DNA of 64,000 nt from Callorhinus ursinus (Eukaryota; Chordata; Mammalia; Carnivora; Otariidae). The number at the start of each line of letters is the position of its first letter. Positions within the stretch are counted from its first letter, which is position 1. Shown here one piece after another: positions 1 to 11,315 of the stretch. The position numbers and the translations under genes are program-made. Under the pieces are notes generated by a model. The model did no database searches. It was given only the letters and a program-made list of their open reading frames with translations, and was not told the DNA's origin. The stretch covers positions 7,446,137 through 7,510,136 of the forward strand of contig NW_020312968.1 in assembly GCF_003265705.1 (NCBI RefSeq). Direction: 5' to 3'.

Positions 1-26
1 GTCATTTATAAAAAAGATACACTTTA

Positions 27-223
27 GGGGCGCCTGGGTGGCTCAGTCGTTAAGCAGCTGCCTTTGGCTCAGGTCATGATCTCAGGGTCCTGGGATCAAG
101 CCACGCATCAGGCTCCCTGCTCAGCGGGAAGCCTGCTTCTCCCTCTGCCATTCCCCCTGCTTGTGCTCCCTCTCTTACTGTGTCTCTCTCTGTCAAATAA
201 AGAAAGAAAATCTTAAAAAAAAT
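27..223 (+). mobile_element. CAN-SINE, long form
   Basis: Full-length: tRNA-like head, CT-rich middle and A-rich tail. Flanked by a readable target-site duplication (about 12-26 and 226-241, AAAGATACACTTTAG with one inserted A). Confidence 0.95.
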
Positions 224-229
224 AAAAGA

Positions 230-316
230 TAACACTTTAGTTCAGTATCCTTTATAAGAGTTTTGGCTAGGGGAGGAAAAATATTTTTTCACTACTGTTC
301 TAGGTTCCTGGCTGAG

Positions 317-349
<33 letters not shown>

Positions 350-1475
350 ACTTATTTATTTGACAGAGAGACACACAGCGAGAAAGGGAACACAAGCAGG
401 GGGAGTGGGAGAGGGAGAAGCAGGCTTCCCTCTGAGCAGTGAGCACAATGTGGGGCTCCATCCCAGGACCCTGTGATCATGACCTGAGCTGAAGGCAGAT
501 GCTTAACGACTGAGCCACCCAGGTGGCCCCCTGGCTGAGACTCCTGAAGAGGAATAAATATGCCACCCTAAAATATGCCTCTTTGGCATAAGCATTATCT
601 TCAGCTGGGTATGCTTAAGAAACAACAGACGCAAGATAAACTCTGAAAACAAGTAGAAGTTACCCTTTTTTAAGGGACATTTACATTTATATATATACAT
701 ATATAAGGAACATCACCATTTGTGAGGGTGTCTCCCTCTGTACCAGGGAAGGGATGACTATAAAATTCTGTAAATTTTCATCAATGGAGAAGACATCACT
801 TAAATCTGCATAACAACCCTACCCTTGTTTACCATGCTTTTTCTGGTAACCTCCCATTACTGGCTTCCTACCTCCTACATCTTTCTTTTGTCTTAAGCTG
901 AAGATGGTATTAAGGTTGGGCAGGGGCTGGGGGTTGGGGGGGTGGTCTCAGCCAAGAACCTAGAAGGATAAAGGGAAAATTATTTTTCCTCCCCAGTACC
1001 TCCTTGTAATATAAGACAGATGAACAAAGGAAAAACAAACGGAAGTATAATAACATATATACCTCCTGTATACATGCAGAGACCAGGAAGACTGGGTAAT
1101 TCCCTGAAATGGCTCAAGCCACCACCTTAAAAACCATCATCAGCTAATGACAAAGAAAGATGTTTGGGTAGGGCAAGGAAACTAATTATGGGAGGTCACC
1201 AGGAAAAGCACAGTAAACAAAGGGTAAGGTTGTTATATAGATTTAAGTCAGAACTTCTCCACTGATAACTTTCTAGAGATTTGGATACTGTCTTCTCTTC
1301 CTGATACAGAGAGGGCGACACCCTTATAAATGGAGATATTCCTTATACATGTAAATGTCCCTCAGAAAAGGGCAATTTCTGCTTCTTTGTCTGCAGCCTC
1401 TCAAAACTAATCAGCCTAAAATAGTCTTTATGGCAAAGAGGCATATTTTGAGGTAGCATATTCTTCTGCTCCCCT
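230..1475. repeat. Two inverted, permuted copies of an unnamed dispersed repeat
   Basis: The segment at about 541-917, reverse-complemented, matches about 1,122-1,470 at roughly 75-80% by eye. One shared block contains GGCAAAGAGGCATATTTT in the right copy. A second block (about 262-316 plus 531-541, reverse strand) matches about 944-1,000 on the plus strand (TCAGCCAAGAACCTAGAA and ATTTTTCCTCCCC). Block order differs between copies, so this is not a simple palindrome. The sequence looks like an old LTR or other dispersed family that I cannot name. A CAN-SINE at 317-530 interrupts the left copy. Confidence 0.7.
317..530 (-). mobile_element. CAN-SINE, long form
   Basis: Minus-strand copy with a long T run (A tail). 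The TSD CCTGGCTGAG is at 307-316 and about 530-539. Confidence 0.95.
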
Positions 1476-1675
1476 TTTGTTGCATTTTCTTTTTTCTTCC
1501 TTTTGCTTTAGCTTCCTGTTGAGACAGGTCATTTCATTGAATCCTTTGTGTTAATTTGTCAAAATTCATGAAATGTTAATAGAAACTAACAAGTTATTTC
1601 TTGAGAGTTGTTTAAGTCAAAGACCAGTATGCCCCACTGGTGTATATCTCTTTGGATTCTTATGTTTTCTTTTTT

Positions 1676-1904
1676 CTTTTTCTTTTTTTCTTTTTTTAAT
1701 TAATTTATTTTATTTATTTATTTATTTTGAGAAAGTGAGAATGAAAGAGAGAGAGAGAGAGAGTACATGAGAGGGGAGAGGGTTAGAGGGAGAAGCAGAC
1801 TCCCCACTGAGCAGGGAGCCCGATGTGGGACTCGATCCCGGGACTCCAGGATCATGACCTGAGCCGAAGGCAGTTGCTTAACCAACTGAGCCACCCAGGC
1901 GCCC
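1676..1904 (-). mobile_element. CAN-SINE, long form
   Basis: The TSD TTATGTTTTCTTTTTT lies on both sides (about 1,660 and 1,905). The same target word recurs after the next SINE, so two insertions used one site. Confidence 0.95.
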
Positions 1905-1920
1905 TTATGTTTTCTTTTTT

Positions 1921-2123
1921 AAATAGATTTATATTATATTTTATAAAAGATTTTATTTATTTATTTGACAGAGAGAGCACAAGTAGGGGGAGTGGCAGAG
2001 GGAGAGGGAGAAGCAGGCTCCCAGCCAAGCAGGAAGCTGGATGTGGGACTTGATCCCAGAACCCTGGGATCACAACCCGAGCCAAAGGCAGATGCCCAAC
2101 CTACTGAGCCACTCAGGCACTCC
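1921..2123 (-). mobile_element. CAN-SINE, long form
   Basis: Second minus-strand copy 17 bp after the previous one. Flanks repeat CTTATGTTTTC at about 1,904 and 2,124. Confidence 0.93.
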
Positions 2124-2334
2124 TCTTATGTTTTCATTCTGTGGAGATTTTAGAGTAGGGTAAGCCTAGCACTGTGTATAGTAATAAATGACCCTTCTAA
2201 AAGTTCCAAGTTCTCATTGCTTGTTTTTACTGCCATTTAAGACCATATGTTCTGTGGCTTAAAAAATGAAGGGATCCCTTGAAGAAGAAAAATTATTGGC
2301 AGTACAACATAATTCACTTTGAAATACCACTTTC

Positions 2335-2530
2335 TTTTTCTTTTAAGATTATTTATTTATTTATTTAACAGAGACACGGCGAGAGAGGGAACACAAGCAG
2401 GGGGAATGAGAGAGGGAGAAGCAGACTCCCCACTGAGCAGGGAGCCTGATGCGGGGCTCGATCCCAGGACCCTGGGATCATGACCTGAGCCGGAGGCAGA
2501 CACTTAACGACTGAGCCACCCAGGCGCCCC
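2335..2530 (-). mobile_element. CAN-SINE, long form
   Basis: Perfect TSD TGAAATACCACTTTC at about 2,320-2,334 and 2,531-2,545. Confidence 0.96.
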
Positions 2531-2545
2531 TGAAATACCACTTTC

Positions 2546-2990
2546 AAAGAGAACATCAACTACCTCCATCTTGACCTCAGTCTGTACTTTCTAATTGATT
2601 AAGTTCTTTCCAGCTTATCTCTTAACTCAGGCAAAAGACCCTGAGGGCAAAACATCCCGTGATGGAAACTGAAACTACCCCCTCAAGCAACAAGGACTGC
2701 CCTGAACCAGCAAGACCCTGCGTGATTGACCCCAAGACAAAGATCCACCTGACGTTTACTGCCCACCTGCACGTACCCGCTGACCTTTGTCCCACATTTT
2801 CCTTATATAAACCTAGAAGTATTTTTGGCACTTTGGAGACTCTTTGAGATGCTGGTCTACTGTCTTCCTGGTGTTGGCCTTACAGGCAGGCCAACTGTAG
2901 GCCAAAATTCTTTTCTTTCTTCATCGCCACTGTCTCTCCACCTTTGGATTTTGTCAGCAGCAAGTGGCTGAACCCTGTCTGTTTGGGGCC
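2546..2990 (+). mobile_element. Candidate retroviral LTR fragment (class I type)
   Basis: Seen: a TATA-like box (TTATATAAACC) near 2,802, a pyrimidine-rich stretch downstream, and TTTGGGGCCCCGGGTCCAG near 2,979, which resembles the 3' end and primer-binding region of class I (gammaretrovirus-like) elements. No coding region follows. Family unknown. It could be another kind of old promoter-bearing repeat. Confidence 0.4.
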
Positions 2991-3164
2991 CCGGGTCCAG
3001 ATGCTTTTGCACCCCTTGGCCCCAGCTACAACTTGAGGGGACTGAGTATTTTCTACAGTGATGAAATAGGTCACCTGCTTAAAATTTGCTTGTTGGATAC
3101 ATAAGAAGTGTTGAGTCTGGAATGAATGCTTCACAATAGCAGGGACCTGGTCTTTCTTATTCAA

Positions 3165-3245
3165 TACTCCATTCCAGTGCCTCAGACAATGCCTGACCCT
3201 ACTAGGAGCTCAACCCATGTTTGGTGAAAGAATAAATGAATGAGG
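3165..3245 (+). repeat. L2 LINE 3' end fragment
   Basis: Has the L2-type 3' end: a degenerate CCTGGCACATAGTAGG-like block, then GGTGAAAGAATAAATGAATG. Confidence 0.5.
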
Positions 3246-3297
3246 TCAGGAAGCCTGTTTGGGGAAATGTCAGAGCTCTAAAAACCTAAATATATTA

Positions 3298-3507
3298 GGG
3301 GCGCCTGGGTGACTCAGTGGTTAAGTGTCTGCCTTCAGCTCAGTTCATGGTCCCAGGGTCCTGGGTCCAGCCCCGAGTTGGGCTCCCCGCTCGGTGGGAA
3401 GTCTGCTTCTCCCTCTCCCACTCCCCCTGCTTGTGTTCCCTCTCTCGCTGTCTCTCTCTCTCTCTTTCAAATAAATAAAATCGTTAAAAAAAAAAACAAA
3501 AAAACCC
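3298..3507 (+). mobile_element. CAN-SINE, long form
   Basis: TSD CCTAAATATATTA at 3,285-3,297 and 3,508-3,520, perfect. Confidence 0.96.
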
Positions 3508-3520
3508 CCTAAATATATTA

Positions 3521-4890
3521 AAGCAAGTGAAAAAGGGAACCCTGTAGAGACAGGTTTTTTTAAGTCCCCAAATTTGTCATCAGGATACCAGTTGGTACTT
3601 CTACTTGATCCATAATGAAGATGTTCAGCTACACCTAGTCAAGGCCTTTCCATGGTGGATATTCACATGTTTCCGGAATTGAGAATTGTAACAGTACTTT
3701 TTGGTCCCTTTGTGTTCCACTATTATCTGCATGCTGCAGTTTTTTGAGCCCAGGGTTTTCCGGAGTAGTTTTGCCTTAAGAAAGGGCTTAAGTTACTGAT
3801 AGCTGTTCCTTTTCTCATCTGCTCTCTATCAACATAGTACAGTTCCCTGTACCCATCGGTGATGGGGAAATGATAAAACTGACATTATTACATGTGAGTA
3901 ACCCCAAGTTATCTTGTAGTAATCTTCCGGGTCATATCCTCTTACTTTATTCATATTTTAAATGATTTGCAGTTTTTTGGGCTTTTTTTTTTTTAAGAGA
4001 TCCATTTTAATTTCTTGAGTTCCTGTTCATCTGCTTATCTCTGATATTCTGAAGACTTTGCTTTTTTTTTTTTTTTTCCTGCTCTTCTAGTCTGGGGAAT
4101 TGACAAATGATAACGTTGGGGCCATAGGGGAGAGACAGGCCTTAAGATGTACTGTATAAATCATCAAAATGTGATGTGCTATACCTTCTCGGCATAAACT
4201 GGAAATTAAAAAAAAAATGCTGCAAATAGAATTGCTTCCTTTGGGCTTAAACCAGATTGGCAGCAACACAGATTCTGCTGTGGGTTGAAGTCATTTTCTA
4301 CTTTGGCACTACTCAGTCCATGGGGAATGGTGGAGTCATGATTTAGCAGCAAGATTCTGGGAGTGGGCCAGCAACTACATCTGTTCTTAACTGTAAGTGG
4401 ACTGGAAAAATGCTTGAAAAAAAGCCAGAGGAGGGAGGTGAAAGACAACACAAAACCTTTAACCTCAAAAAGGCCACAAAAAAATGGCTTGATCAGTCAT
4501 AAGGAGATTGGATTTAGAGAGAAGTTTTTATGGAAATAAAATCTATACAACTCTTCTTTGTCTTCATCCATTAAGTCCCTCTGTCTTGTGATACAAGAAT
4601 CGTAACATATAATGATATAAGAAAATCTTATTAGGAAGGACTAAAGCATCACTTACCTTACTTGGGATGAGTCAACAATTGAAGTCCAATGCCTTGGTAA
4701 CACCTCTTAGACATTGAGTGCATTTTTTAGTGAATTGCATAATTTCTTTTCTCCAAATGTGTGACTATACCATCTTGTAGGAATTGGGTGGGGGGTTGTG
4801 TTGTATTGTTTTGTTTGTTGTTGTTTGTTTTATATCAAGAGGTACTCCATCAATTGAATGTCATGAAGACCATGAGTGGGCAAGAGTGTG
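3521..4890. other. No feature recognised
   Basis: AT-rich sequence with short T runs (3,987-3,996 and 4,062-4,077). No exon-like open frame, splice context or repeat that I can name. Confidence 0.5.
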
Positions 4891-4892
4891 GC

Positions 4893-5072
4893 TGATGTAC
4901 TGGAAAGAATCTGGAAGCAGACTGGCTGGAGTTCAAATTTTGACTCAATCATCTCCTGCCTATGTGACGTCAGGCAAGTTGCTCTCTGGCGCTTAGCTTT
5001 TTTACCTTTAGAATAGTAATATCTAATTCACAGGGTTGTTGTGATGATTAGAGGAGTCTATGGGTGTATGGA
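4893..5072 (+). repeat. MIR
   Basis: MIR order is visible: GAATCTGGAAGCAGACTGGC, then TGTGACGTCAGGCAAGTT, then a CACAGGGTTGTTGTGATGAT block. Confidence 0.75.
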
Positions 5073-5589
5073 AAGCATGGGATAAATGTTAAGTTTGCTT
5101 TCTCTCTATTCTCTACTGAGCGCCCTTTCCTTCTGTCTCATTGCCTTGCACACATTTGCATATCCAGAATCTTGATTTCCAGAGAAGGTATTTATCTCAT
5201 TGGAGTCAATGAACCAAACCTGGTTTGTCTAAAGTTGAAAGTGTTTTTCCTAACTAGCCAAAAGTGGCTAGAAACATCGAGAGAAAACAGGCTGAATGGC
5301 ATATAGAAAGGGAGATTCTAAGTTTGCTTGGAGCAATCACAATGGATTTTGCAAAGAAGCTGGGGCAAGGCTCAAGTGGGCTATCTAGGCAAAGTTCCAG
5401 ATTCTTTTTGGAAAGACTTTCTGAAATGGCAGTCAGATTTCAAGAAGAAAGAAATAGAAGATTCAAAATAATAGACATCGTACAAATAATTTCCACATGA
5501 CTTAGGAAATTTTTGTTTCTCAGGAAAGCACATTACATTTTCTAATTAATTATTGGCATATATAAAGAAAATAAAATAGCTCTTAGGGG
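5073..5589. other. No feature recognised
   Basis: Two overlapping frames of about 80 codons occur here without supporting signals. They are likely chance. Confidence 0.5.
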
Positions 5590-5591
5590 TC

Positions 5592-5690
5592 CCAGGGCCC
5601 TGCTCAACCTCTCTGAGTCACAGTTGCTTTATGTAACATGAAAGGATTGAAATGAAATTGATTCTAAGGTCCCTTTACAAATTCTAAGAT
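5592..5690 (+). repeat. MIR-like fragment
   Basis: Degenerate match to the MIR core (CTCAACCTCTCTGAGTCACAGTTGC). Confidence 0.4.
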
Positions 5691-5764
5691 TTTGTGCTTT
5701 GTTAAACTGATATTAAAATTATTTTTACACTTTCTATATTAACAACAAATAATAATGATTCACT

Positions 5765-5925
5765 GAGAACTTAGTTGGCGTGGTTCAGCTCATTTACTCC
5801 CTATAATTACCCTAGGAAGCAGGTACTATTATTATTATTATTTTAAAGTAAGGAAACTGAAGCCAAATTTAAGTAATTTTTCCAGTGTCATCCTGTTAGC
5901 AAATGAGGAGGTTCAGATTTAACTA
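5765..5925 (-). repeat. MIR
   Basis: Reverse MIR: CTCATTTACTCCCTATAATTAC, an ATT repeat, GGAAACTGAAGCC, then a degenerate GTCACACAGC block. Includes a short (ATT)n at 5,828-5,843. Confidence 0.7.
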
Positions 5926-6267
5926 GAACTCTCTGTCTCAAGCTTTTAGCCCAAACCTACATTGTTCCCCACAATATAGTAAACACATTGTTTATTAACA
6001 ATGGGCTAAGTAGCTTTATTGGCAATAGAAAAAATTCAATCTTGGTGAAAAATATTCTCTTAAATAAATGGCATAGTGAATAATTATACATATTGGAACT
6101 GAGAAATTTGTCAATGCTTTGACTGTGAGTCCTGTGGGTAGGCAATGTTTTTTTGTTGTTTTATTTTTCACCTTGGCTCTGGCTTGCTAGGTACAATGGT
6201 CACTGAATGAATTTGTATTGAATGAAATGTATTTTGTATAACTTCATTATAAATCATTATAAAGGTT
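5926..6267. other. No clear feature
   Basis: AT-rich. The end near 6,200 (GAATGAATTTGTATTGAATG) may be a decayed L2 tail. Confidence 0.4.
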
Positions 6268-6450
6268 TTAAAAGCTGGAAGCAACTTTATAGCTCATTTC
6301 ATCTATCTATCCCCTCCCCCATCCATCCCACTATGTTCTAGAAGAAGGAACTAAAATTTAGAGAGAGGGAAAGGGAGATATAACCGGCATCCAGGACTCC
6401 TAATTCGCAACCCAGAATTCCTTCCACTTCACTATCCTATGGAATTCCTT
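6268..6450 (+). repeat. L3/CR1-type or MIR3-type old fragment
   Basis: Has the layout AGCTGGAAGCAACTTTATAG, then TTTAGAGAGAGGGAAAGG, then CATCCAGGACTCCTAATTC and TTCCACTTCACTATCC, matching an old CR1-related 3' end in order. Confidence 0.4.
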
Positions 6451-6499
6451 CTGCTTCCTGACAGTGTATTTGTATTTGTAACAATTAACATGAGTTTGC

Positions 6500-7480
6500 T
6501 CCTTGGTAAGTGACAGATAAGAGGCTACACCAGGTGGAGTTGTCACACAAAAGAAACTTTATTTGCAGAAAAGAGGGAGATCACAGGGAATAATTTCCAA
6601 AGCCAGGACTCCCAGAGTGAGGGTGAGTGGATTTCTCTTATTTAGGGTTAAGATGAATGTTCAGAAAGGGGAGTTTTGTCATTGCAGGTAAAGGCCAGCA
6701 TAAGGTTGTGCAGGAGTACTTGGGACATGTGGGGATACATCCTTCCTATACAGTATTAAGAAAGCTTGTGCTCCTCCTCAAGTGGAGATTTCAACATTAC
6801 AATGAGGTAGAGGTAACTGGACACCACAGGGTCCATCCGGCCAGGTGGGAGTCGGTGGTCAAGCTCACACGGGCCTAAGCTGGCTGGAACTCTTCCTGTT
6901 GTTTGCCTCCAAAAGATAAGGGGAATCAGCAGGGGTCTTGCTGGGGAAGGCTTTAACCTCATTAACCCTGTGGGGCATGGTTTCATATTCACAGGGCTCG
7001 AAGTCCACCTCCGCACCCACGTCCCCAGTTCAGGGCCTCACTTTTTTGCACATCATCCACTAGTTTCTCAGGCTTGAATGGGCTGAGGGCATGGCGCAGC
7101 ACCCTCTTGAGAGAGGACTAATTTTACCTGGCCTTGCAGAACTTGCTTGCCTTTTTTCAGCTGTGTCTGCACCAATATGGCTGAATTTACAAGGGCCAAG
7201 AGGATGTTTCACCATCTGCCTGTTAGTGGGGAATTGGCCTTTCTGCTCCTCCCACAGGGTTTTGGAAGGCGTGGTGGCTCGAGGCCAGCCCACTGAGGCG
7301 CTCCTCCTGGGATTGCGTGCTGCTGCAGGAGAGGAAACTCTTCTGAGCTCCAGAGCCAGCAGGACAAATGGTCTGCAGGCAACTGCAACAGCAAGTGTGA
7401 TCAGAACACAATTGCAACACTGTTGCAAACTGTCACCTACTAAATTCCTGTCATTATCACATTTGGACAATTGAGAAAGG
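6500..7480 (-). repeat. Unclassified 1-kb block, possibly LTR-retroelement derived
   Basis: More GC-rich than its surroundings. On the minus strand it carries CAAATAAAGTTTC near 6,560, like an LTR polyadenylation signal. It also has overlapping chance frames on both strands (136 codons minus at 7,060-7,470; 127 codons plus at 7,091-7,474) with no recognisable domain. Not a gene that I can support. Confidence 0.3.
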
Positions 7481-7508
7481 CCTGGATTTAAAAAAAAAAA
7501 GAAACAAC

Positions 7509-7621
7509 TTTTTTTTAAAAGATTTTATTTTTAAGTAATTGATCTCTATGGGGCTCAAACTTAACAATCCCGCTGAGATCAAGAGTCGCATGCTTTACCG
7601 AATGAGCTAGCCAGGTGCCCC
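7509..7621 (-). mobile_element. Short tRNA-type SINE
   Basis: Minus-strand tRNA-derived body (AAGTAAT...GGGGCTCAAAC...GAGCTAGCCAGGTGCCCC) without the CT-rich middle. Diverged, so older than the long copies. Confidence 0.85.
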
Positions 7622-7654
7622 AGATTTTTTTCTTAATTACAAAAGCACTACATG

Positions 7655-7714
7655 TTTGTTTATTTATTTATTTATTTTAAGATTTTATTTATTTATTTGA
7701 CACAGAGAAAGAGA
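7655..7714 (-). mobile_element. CAN-SINE tail-side fragment
   Basis: Only the tail and first part of the CT-rich region remain (AAGATTTTATTTATTTATTT, then GACACAGAGAAAGAGAC). The head is absent. Confidence 0.8.
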
Positions 7715-7757
7715 CTTCTGTGTACTTTCTAAATTTTCTACAATTAACATGTAGCGC

Positions 7758-7780
7758 GGGGCACCTGGGTGGCTCAGGCA
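7758..7780 (+). mobile_element. CAN-SINE head-only fragment
   Basis: A 23-bp plus-strand head (GGGGCACCTGGGTGGCTCAG) that ends abruptly. The 3' part is missing, which is not the normal 5' truncation of retroposons. Confidence 0.75.
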
Positions 7781-7923
7781 CCGTCTAGTAAAGTTTTAAT
7801 ATCCACTGCCAAATTGCCTTTGAGCAAGGTTATAGCAAGCTACGTTTCCACCAATGTAGACCATTAGCAAATTTCTCAGTGTCCTCACTACTATGGTGGG
7901 TTTGCTTTCAAAAATCTTTGATA

Positions 7924-8138
7924 GGGGCGCCTAGGTGGCTCAGTCGTTAAGCGCCTGCCTTCGGCTCAGGTCATGATCCCCAGGGTCCTGGAATTGAACG
8001 CTGCATCAGGCTCGCTGTTCAGCGGGAAGCCTGCTTCTCCCTCTCCCACTCCCCCTGCTTGTGTTCCCTCTCTCGCTGTGTCTCTCTCTGTCAAATAAAT
8101 AAAATCTTTAATAAATAAATAAATACATCTTTAAAAAA
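7924..8138 (+). mobile_element. CAN-SINE, long form
   Basis: TSD AAAAATCTTTGATA at 7,910-7,923 and about 8,138-8,151. Confidence 0.95.
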
Positions 8139-8223
8139 AAATCTTTGATAATGTGATAAGTGAAAAATGTCTACCATTACACTTCAGTGTAGGTGGTTGA
8201 CCACTACACCTTTCCTTACTTAA

Positions 8224-8343
8224 TTTTTTAAAAGTTTATTTATTTATTTATTTAGTAATCTCTGCACCAAACATGGGGCTGGAACTCATGACCCTGAGAT
8301 CAAGAGTCACATTCTCTTCCAACTGAGCAAAGCCAGGCACCCC
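8224..8343 (-). mobile_element. Short tRNA-type SINE
   Basis: Body reads AGTAATCTCTGCACC, CATGGGGCTGGAACTCATG, then GCCAGGCACCCC. Confidence 0.88.
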
Positions 8344-8783
8344 ACATTTCCTTAATTTAGACCAAGCTAAGATTACAAAAGCTCATAGACTGTCAGGTTT
8401 GTTCCCAGATAAAGAGAATCATACTTGGGCTATTTTTGCATACATGATCTTTTGTTTTCTTCTTAATTACACAAAAAGCCATGATGCCATCTTAAATTTA
8501 CTTTCTGTTTGCAGATGATAATACTCATCCCAGAGCATGAGAAAAAAATTGGTCATCTTGCCTTTTGCAGTTATGACAAAGAACATTTCCAACAATTGTA
8601 TCTTAGGTATGCCACTAGGAAAGTCAAGATAAAGTCTTCTCTGTAACAATATTTCGATAAAAAGGAAATGTATTTTGTGTTTCATAAAGTAGAGGTATTG
8701 TTGGAATAGTTTTCTTTTTAACCTGCTGGGAAAGAAAAATGTGAAACGTTTTTGGTGGAATTACTTAAAAGATGCCAGGGAAG
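8344..8783. other. No feature recognised
   Basis: AT-rich, no named repeat or exon signal. Confidence 0.5.
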
Positions 8784-8897
8784 GGGGTGCTCAGCTGGCT
8801 CAGTCGGTGGAGCGTGCAACTCTTGATCTCGGGATTGTAAGCTTGAGCTCCATGTTGGGTGTAGCGATTACTTAAAAATAAAAATCTTAAAAAAAGA
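8784..8897 (+). mobile_element. Short tRNA-type SINE
   Basis: Plus-strand tRNA-like body with box A-like TGGCTCAGTCGGTGGAGCG and an A-rich tail. Confidence 0.88.
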
Positions 8898-9195
8898 GAG
8901 ATGATAGTGAGGAACATGGCATTCTAGGAGTGAGCACAGCTAGATTGTTTTACTAAACTGAGGTGCTCCAGAGAATGACTTACTCATCCTTGTATTCCTA
9001 GTGCCTATAGTTGAGCTGGAAAATGCATTCTAGTCAGAATTTAGTATGTCTCACGAAGGGTTGTACTTGATCTGAGAAGAAAACCACCAATGGTAAAGGA
9101 GAAAAAATTTTTTACGTTATCTATCAAAGAAATGGAGATAAGATAAATCTCAATTTTTTAAGAAGTTCTATAGTTGTGTTTTATTTTAAATGCAT
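8898..9195. other. No feature recognised
   Basis: Unique AT-rich spacer. Confidence 0.5.
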
Positions 9196-9197
9196 CC

Positions 9198-9410
9198 TTT
9201 AAAAAAGATTGATTTATTTATTATTTTAGAGAGAGAAAGAGTGAGCATGAGCTGGGGGGAGGAGCAAAGGGAGAGGGAAAGAGAATCTAAAGCTGACTTC
9301 ATGCCGAGCATGGAGCCCAATGCAGGGATCGATCCCACAACCTTGATATCAGGACCTGAGCCAAAACCAAGAGTCAGATGCCTAACCAACTGTGCCACCC
9401 AAGTGTTCCT
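9198..9410 (-). mobile_element. CAN-SINE, older long form
   Basis: Diverged copy: AGAGAGAGAAAGAGTGAGCATG and the head GCCACCCAAGTGTTCCTG. Confidence 0.88.
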
Positions 9411-9440
9411 GTTGTATTTTATTTAAAATAAACAAGTATA

Positions 9441-9581
9441 GGGGTGCCTGGCTGGCTCAGTCAATAGAGCATGTGACTTTTGATATCGAGGTTGTGAGTT
9501 TAAGCCCCACTTTGGGCACAGAGCTTACTTAAAAAGAAAATAAAATAAAGCCAATTTAAATAAATAAATAAATAAATAAAA
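9441..9581 (+). mobile_element. Short tRNA-type SINE
   Basis: Starts GGGGTGCCTGGCTGGCTCAG and ends in an AAATAAATAAAT tail. Confidence 0.88.
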
Positions 9582-9997
9582 TGTTACGGTTTTTCCAGTA
9601 TCCACAAGATAACTTTTATAAAAATATTTCTATATTTCTGAAATGTTTATAGTTTATCATTTAGATTAAAATGCTTACAATCAATAATACTTTAATATTA
9701 ATTGTTTATTCTACATATAGACAGAAAAGTATTTCTATAATTGCAGTGGGGGAAGAAGATCCTAAGAAAGATGATTTTATTTTTGTTTTAAGATTTTGGC
9801 TTTTCTTGGAAGGAAGACCTCAATATAATGTGTATGCTAAAACAAACAAACAAACTAGGCTCAAAGTAAAAACTGAGCTCAAAGCAGTGTGCTGTAATGG
9901 ACAAAGGAGGTCAGAGTTGGTGGATTTGGGTTCTGAACCCAGCTCTGTGACCAGTGGGAGAACTTTGGCTAGTGCAATACCTTCTCTCTCTCTCTCT

Positions 9998-10092
9998 TTT
10001 TTAAAGATTTTATTTATTTATTTATTTATTTATTTGACAGAGAGACACAGCGAGAAAGGGAACACAAGCAGGGGGAGTGGGAGAGGAAGAAG
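9998..10092 (-). mobile_element. CAN-SINE, head missing
   Basis: Tail and CT-rich middle only. On the minus strand the tRNA head is missing, as expected for 5' truncation. Confidence 0.88.
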
Positions 10093-11315
10093 AGATTCTC
10101 CAGTTAGAAGAGCTGACACTGGAGAGAAGGAAAGGTAAGGTGGGTGTTTGCTAAGGAAGATGTTTATGATGATTTGCTTTGGGTCATGCAATGAAATTCC
10201 ATGTTCTGCTGCCTCTTCAAGAGACCCAGAGGTAAGATCTGTATAACTCTTCATTGCTCTTTGGAGCAGGATTTGTCTTCCTTATAGACATGACAATGTG
10301 ATGTACCTGGACATGACATGGTCCTGTTGTTTTCAGGTTCGATTTAAGATCTAGAGAAAACTACTTCAAATGCAGGCATCACTCAAAATGTTATTAAAAA
10401 ACAGAAAGAGACCCTGTATTATGTATCAGCTCCCTCCCATATATTTTTCTTGAATATTTTGAACAATTCATCAATATAGATTTTTTTCCCCCATATAAAA
10501 TTCTGCCTTTGGGAAGCTGGGCATTTTTATCTTGAGACATTGCAGGTCTGCTTTTAGGAGAATCTCAAATAAATACTGAACCAAATATACACAATTTTGC
10601 AAATTTGTGCAATAACATCAGCCATTGCTACCTGTTCTTTGCTAGACATGAAATTAGTTAGGTTAGTTTGAATTATGTTAACAGTAAATTTTTAAAAATA
10701 TTAATATAAATATTAAAAACAAATATTAATATAATATATGTCAGCTTAATTTTTATCCTCTTTTTTTTTACCATGTTTCACATATTTAATAAAATAAGCT
10801 AATTAGAAACCCAATGTATTTCAAATGTGCCAACTAAAAATAAGTATAATATTCTTCTTCATTGTTTCCAGGTGCTTAGCAAACTTTACCAATAGTCCTT
10901 CATTGCCTTGGATTAATTTATAGATAGGAATTAATACCAATAATAAAAATATGTATTTTTTTATACATCTTAAACTGTGAAACAAGCTTGGGTTCTCTGT
11001 TTTTCAGACATCAGGAGGAGGAAGTTTCTTCTCAATGGAAAAATGTATTCATCTTATCCTGCAGGTGGATTTTTAATGCGGCACTCATCTCTTTTAATAG
11101 AAAGTTCTTCTTCTAGTACTTCCTTAATTCTCTTATGTGGCTCAGAATACAAGAATTTCTTCCCAGCCCAAATGGGGTAAGAGACCACTGCTGTGGTCCT
11201 GGGTCACTCCTGGTCAGGAAGACTCAAACACACCGATTGTGAGAATGGCACAAACTTGCTGAATGGCAAACTTAGGACTCAAAGGGCTGCTTCTGTACAC
11301 TGTTTGCAAGACTCC
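10093..11315. other. No feature recognised
   Basis: AT-rich unique sequence (for example 10,670-10,850). No splice-flanked open frame. Confidence 0.5.

Noticed and set aside
7060..7474. Frames of 136 (minus) and 127 (plus) codons
   Set aside because: They overlap each other on opposite strands with no recognisable domain. Probably part of a decayed repeat.
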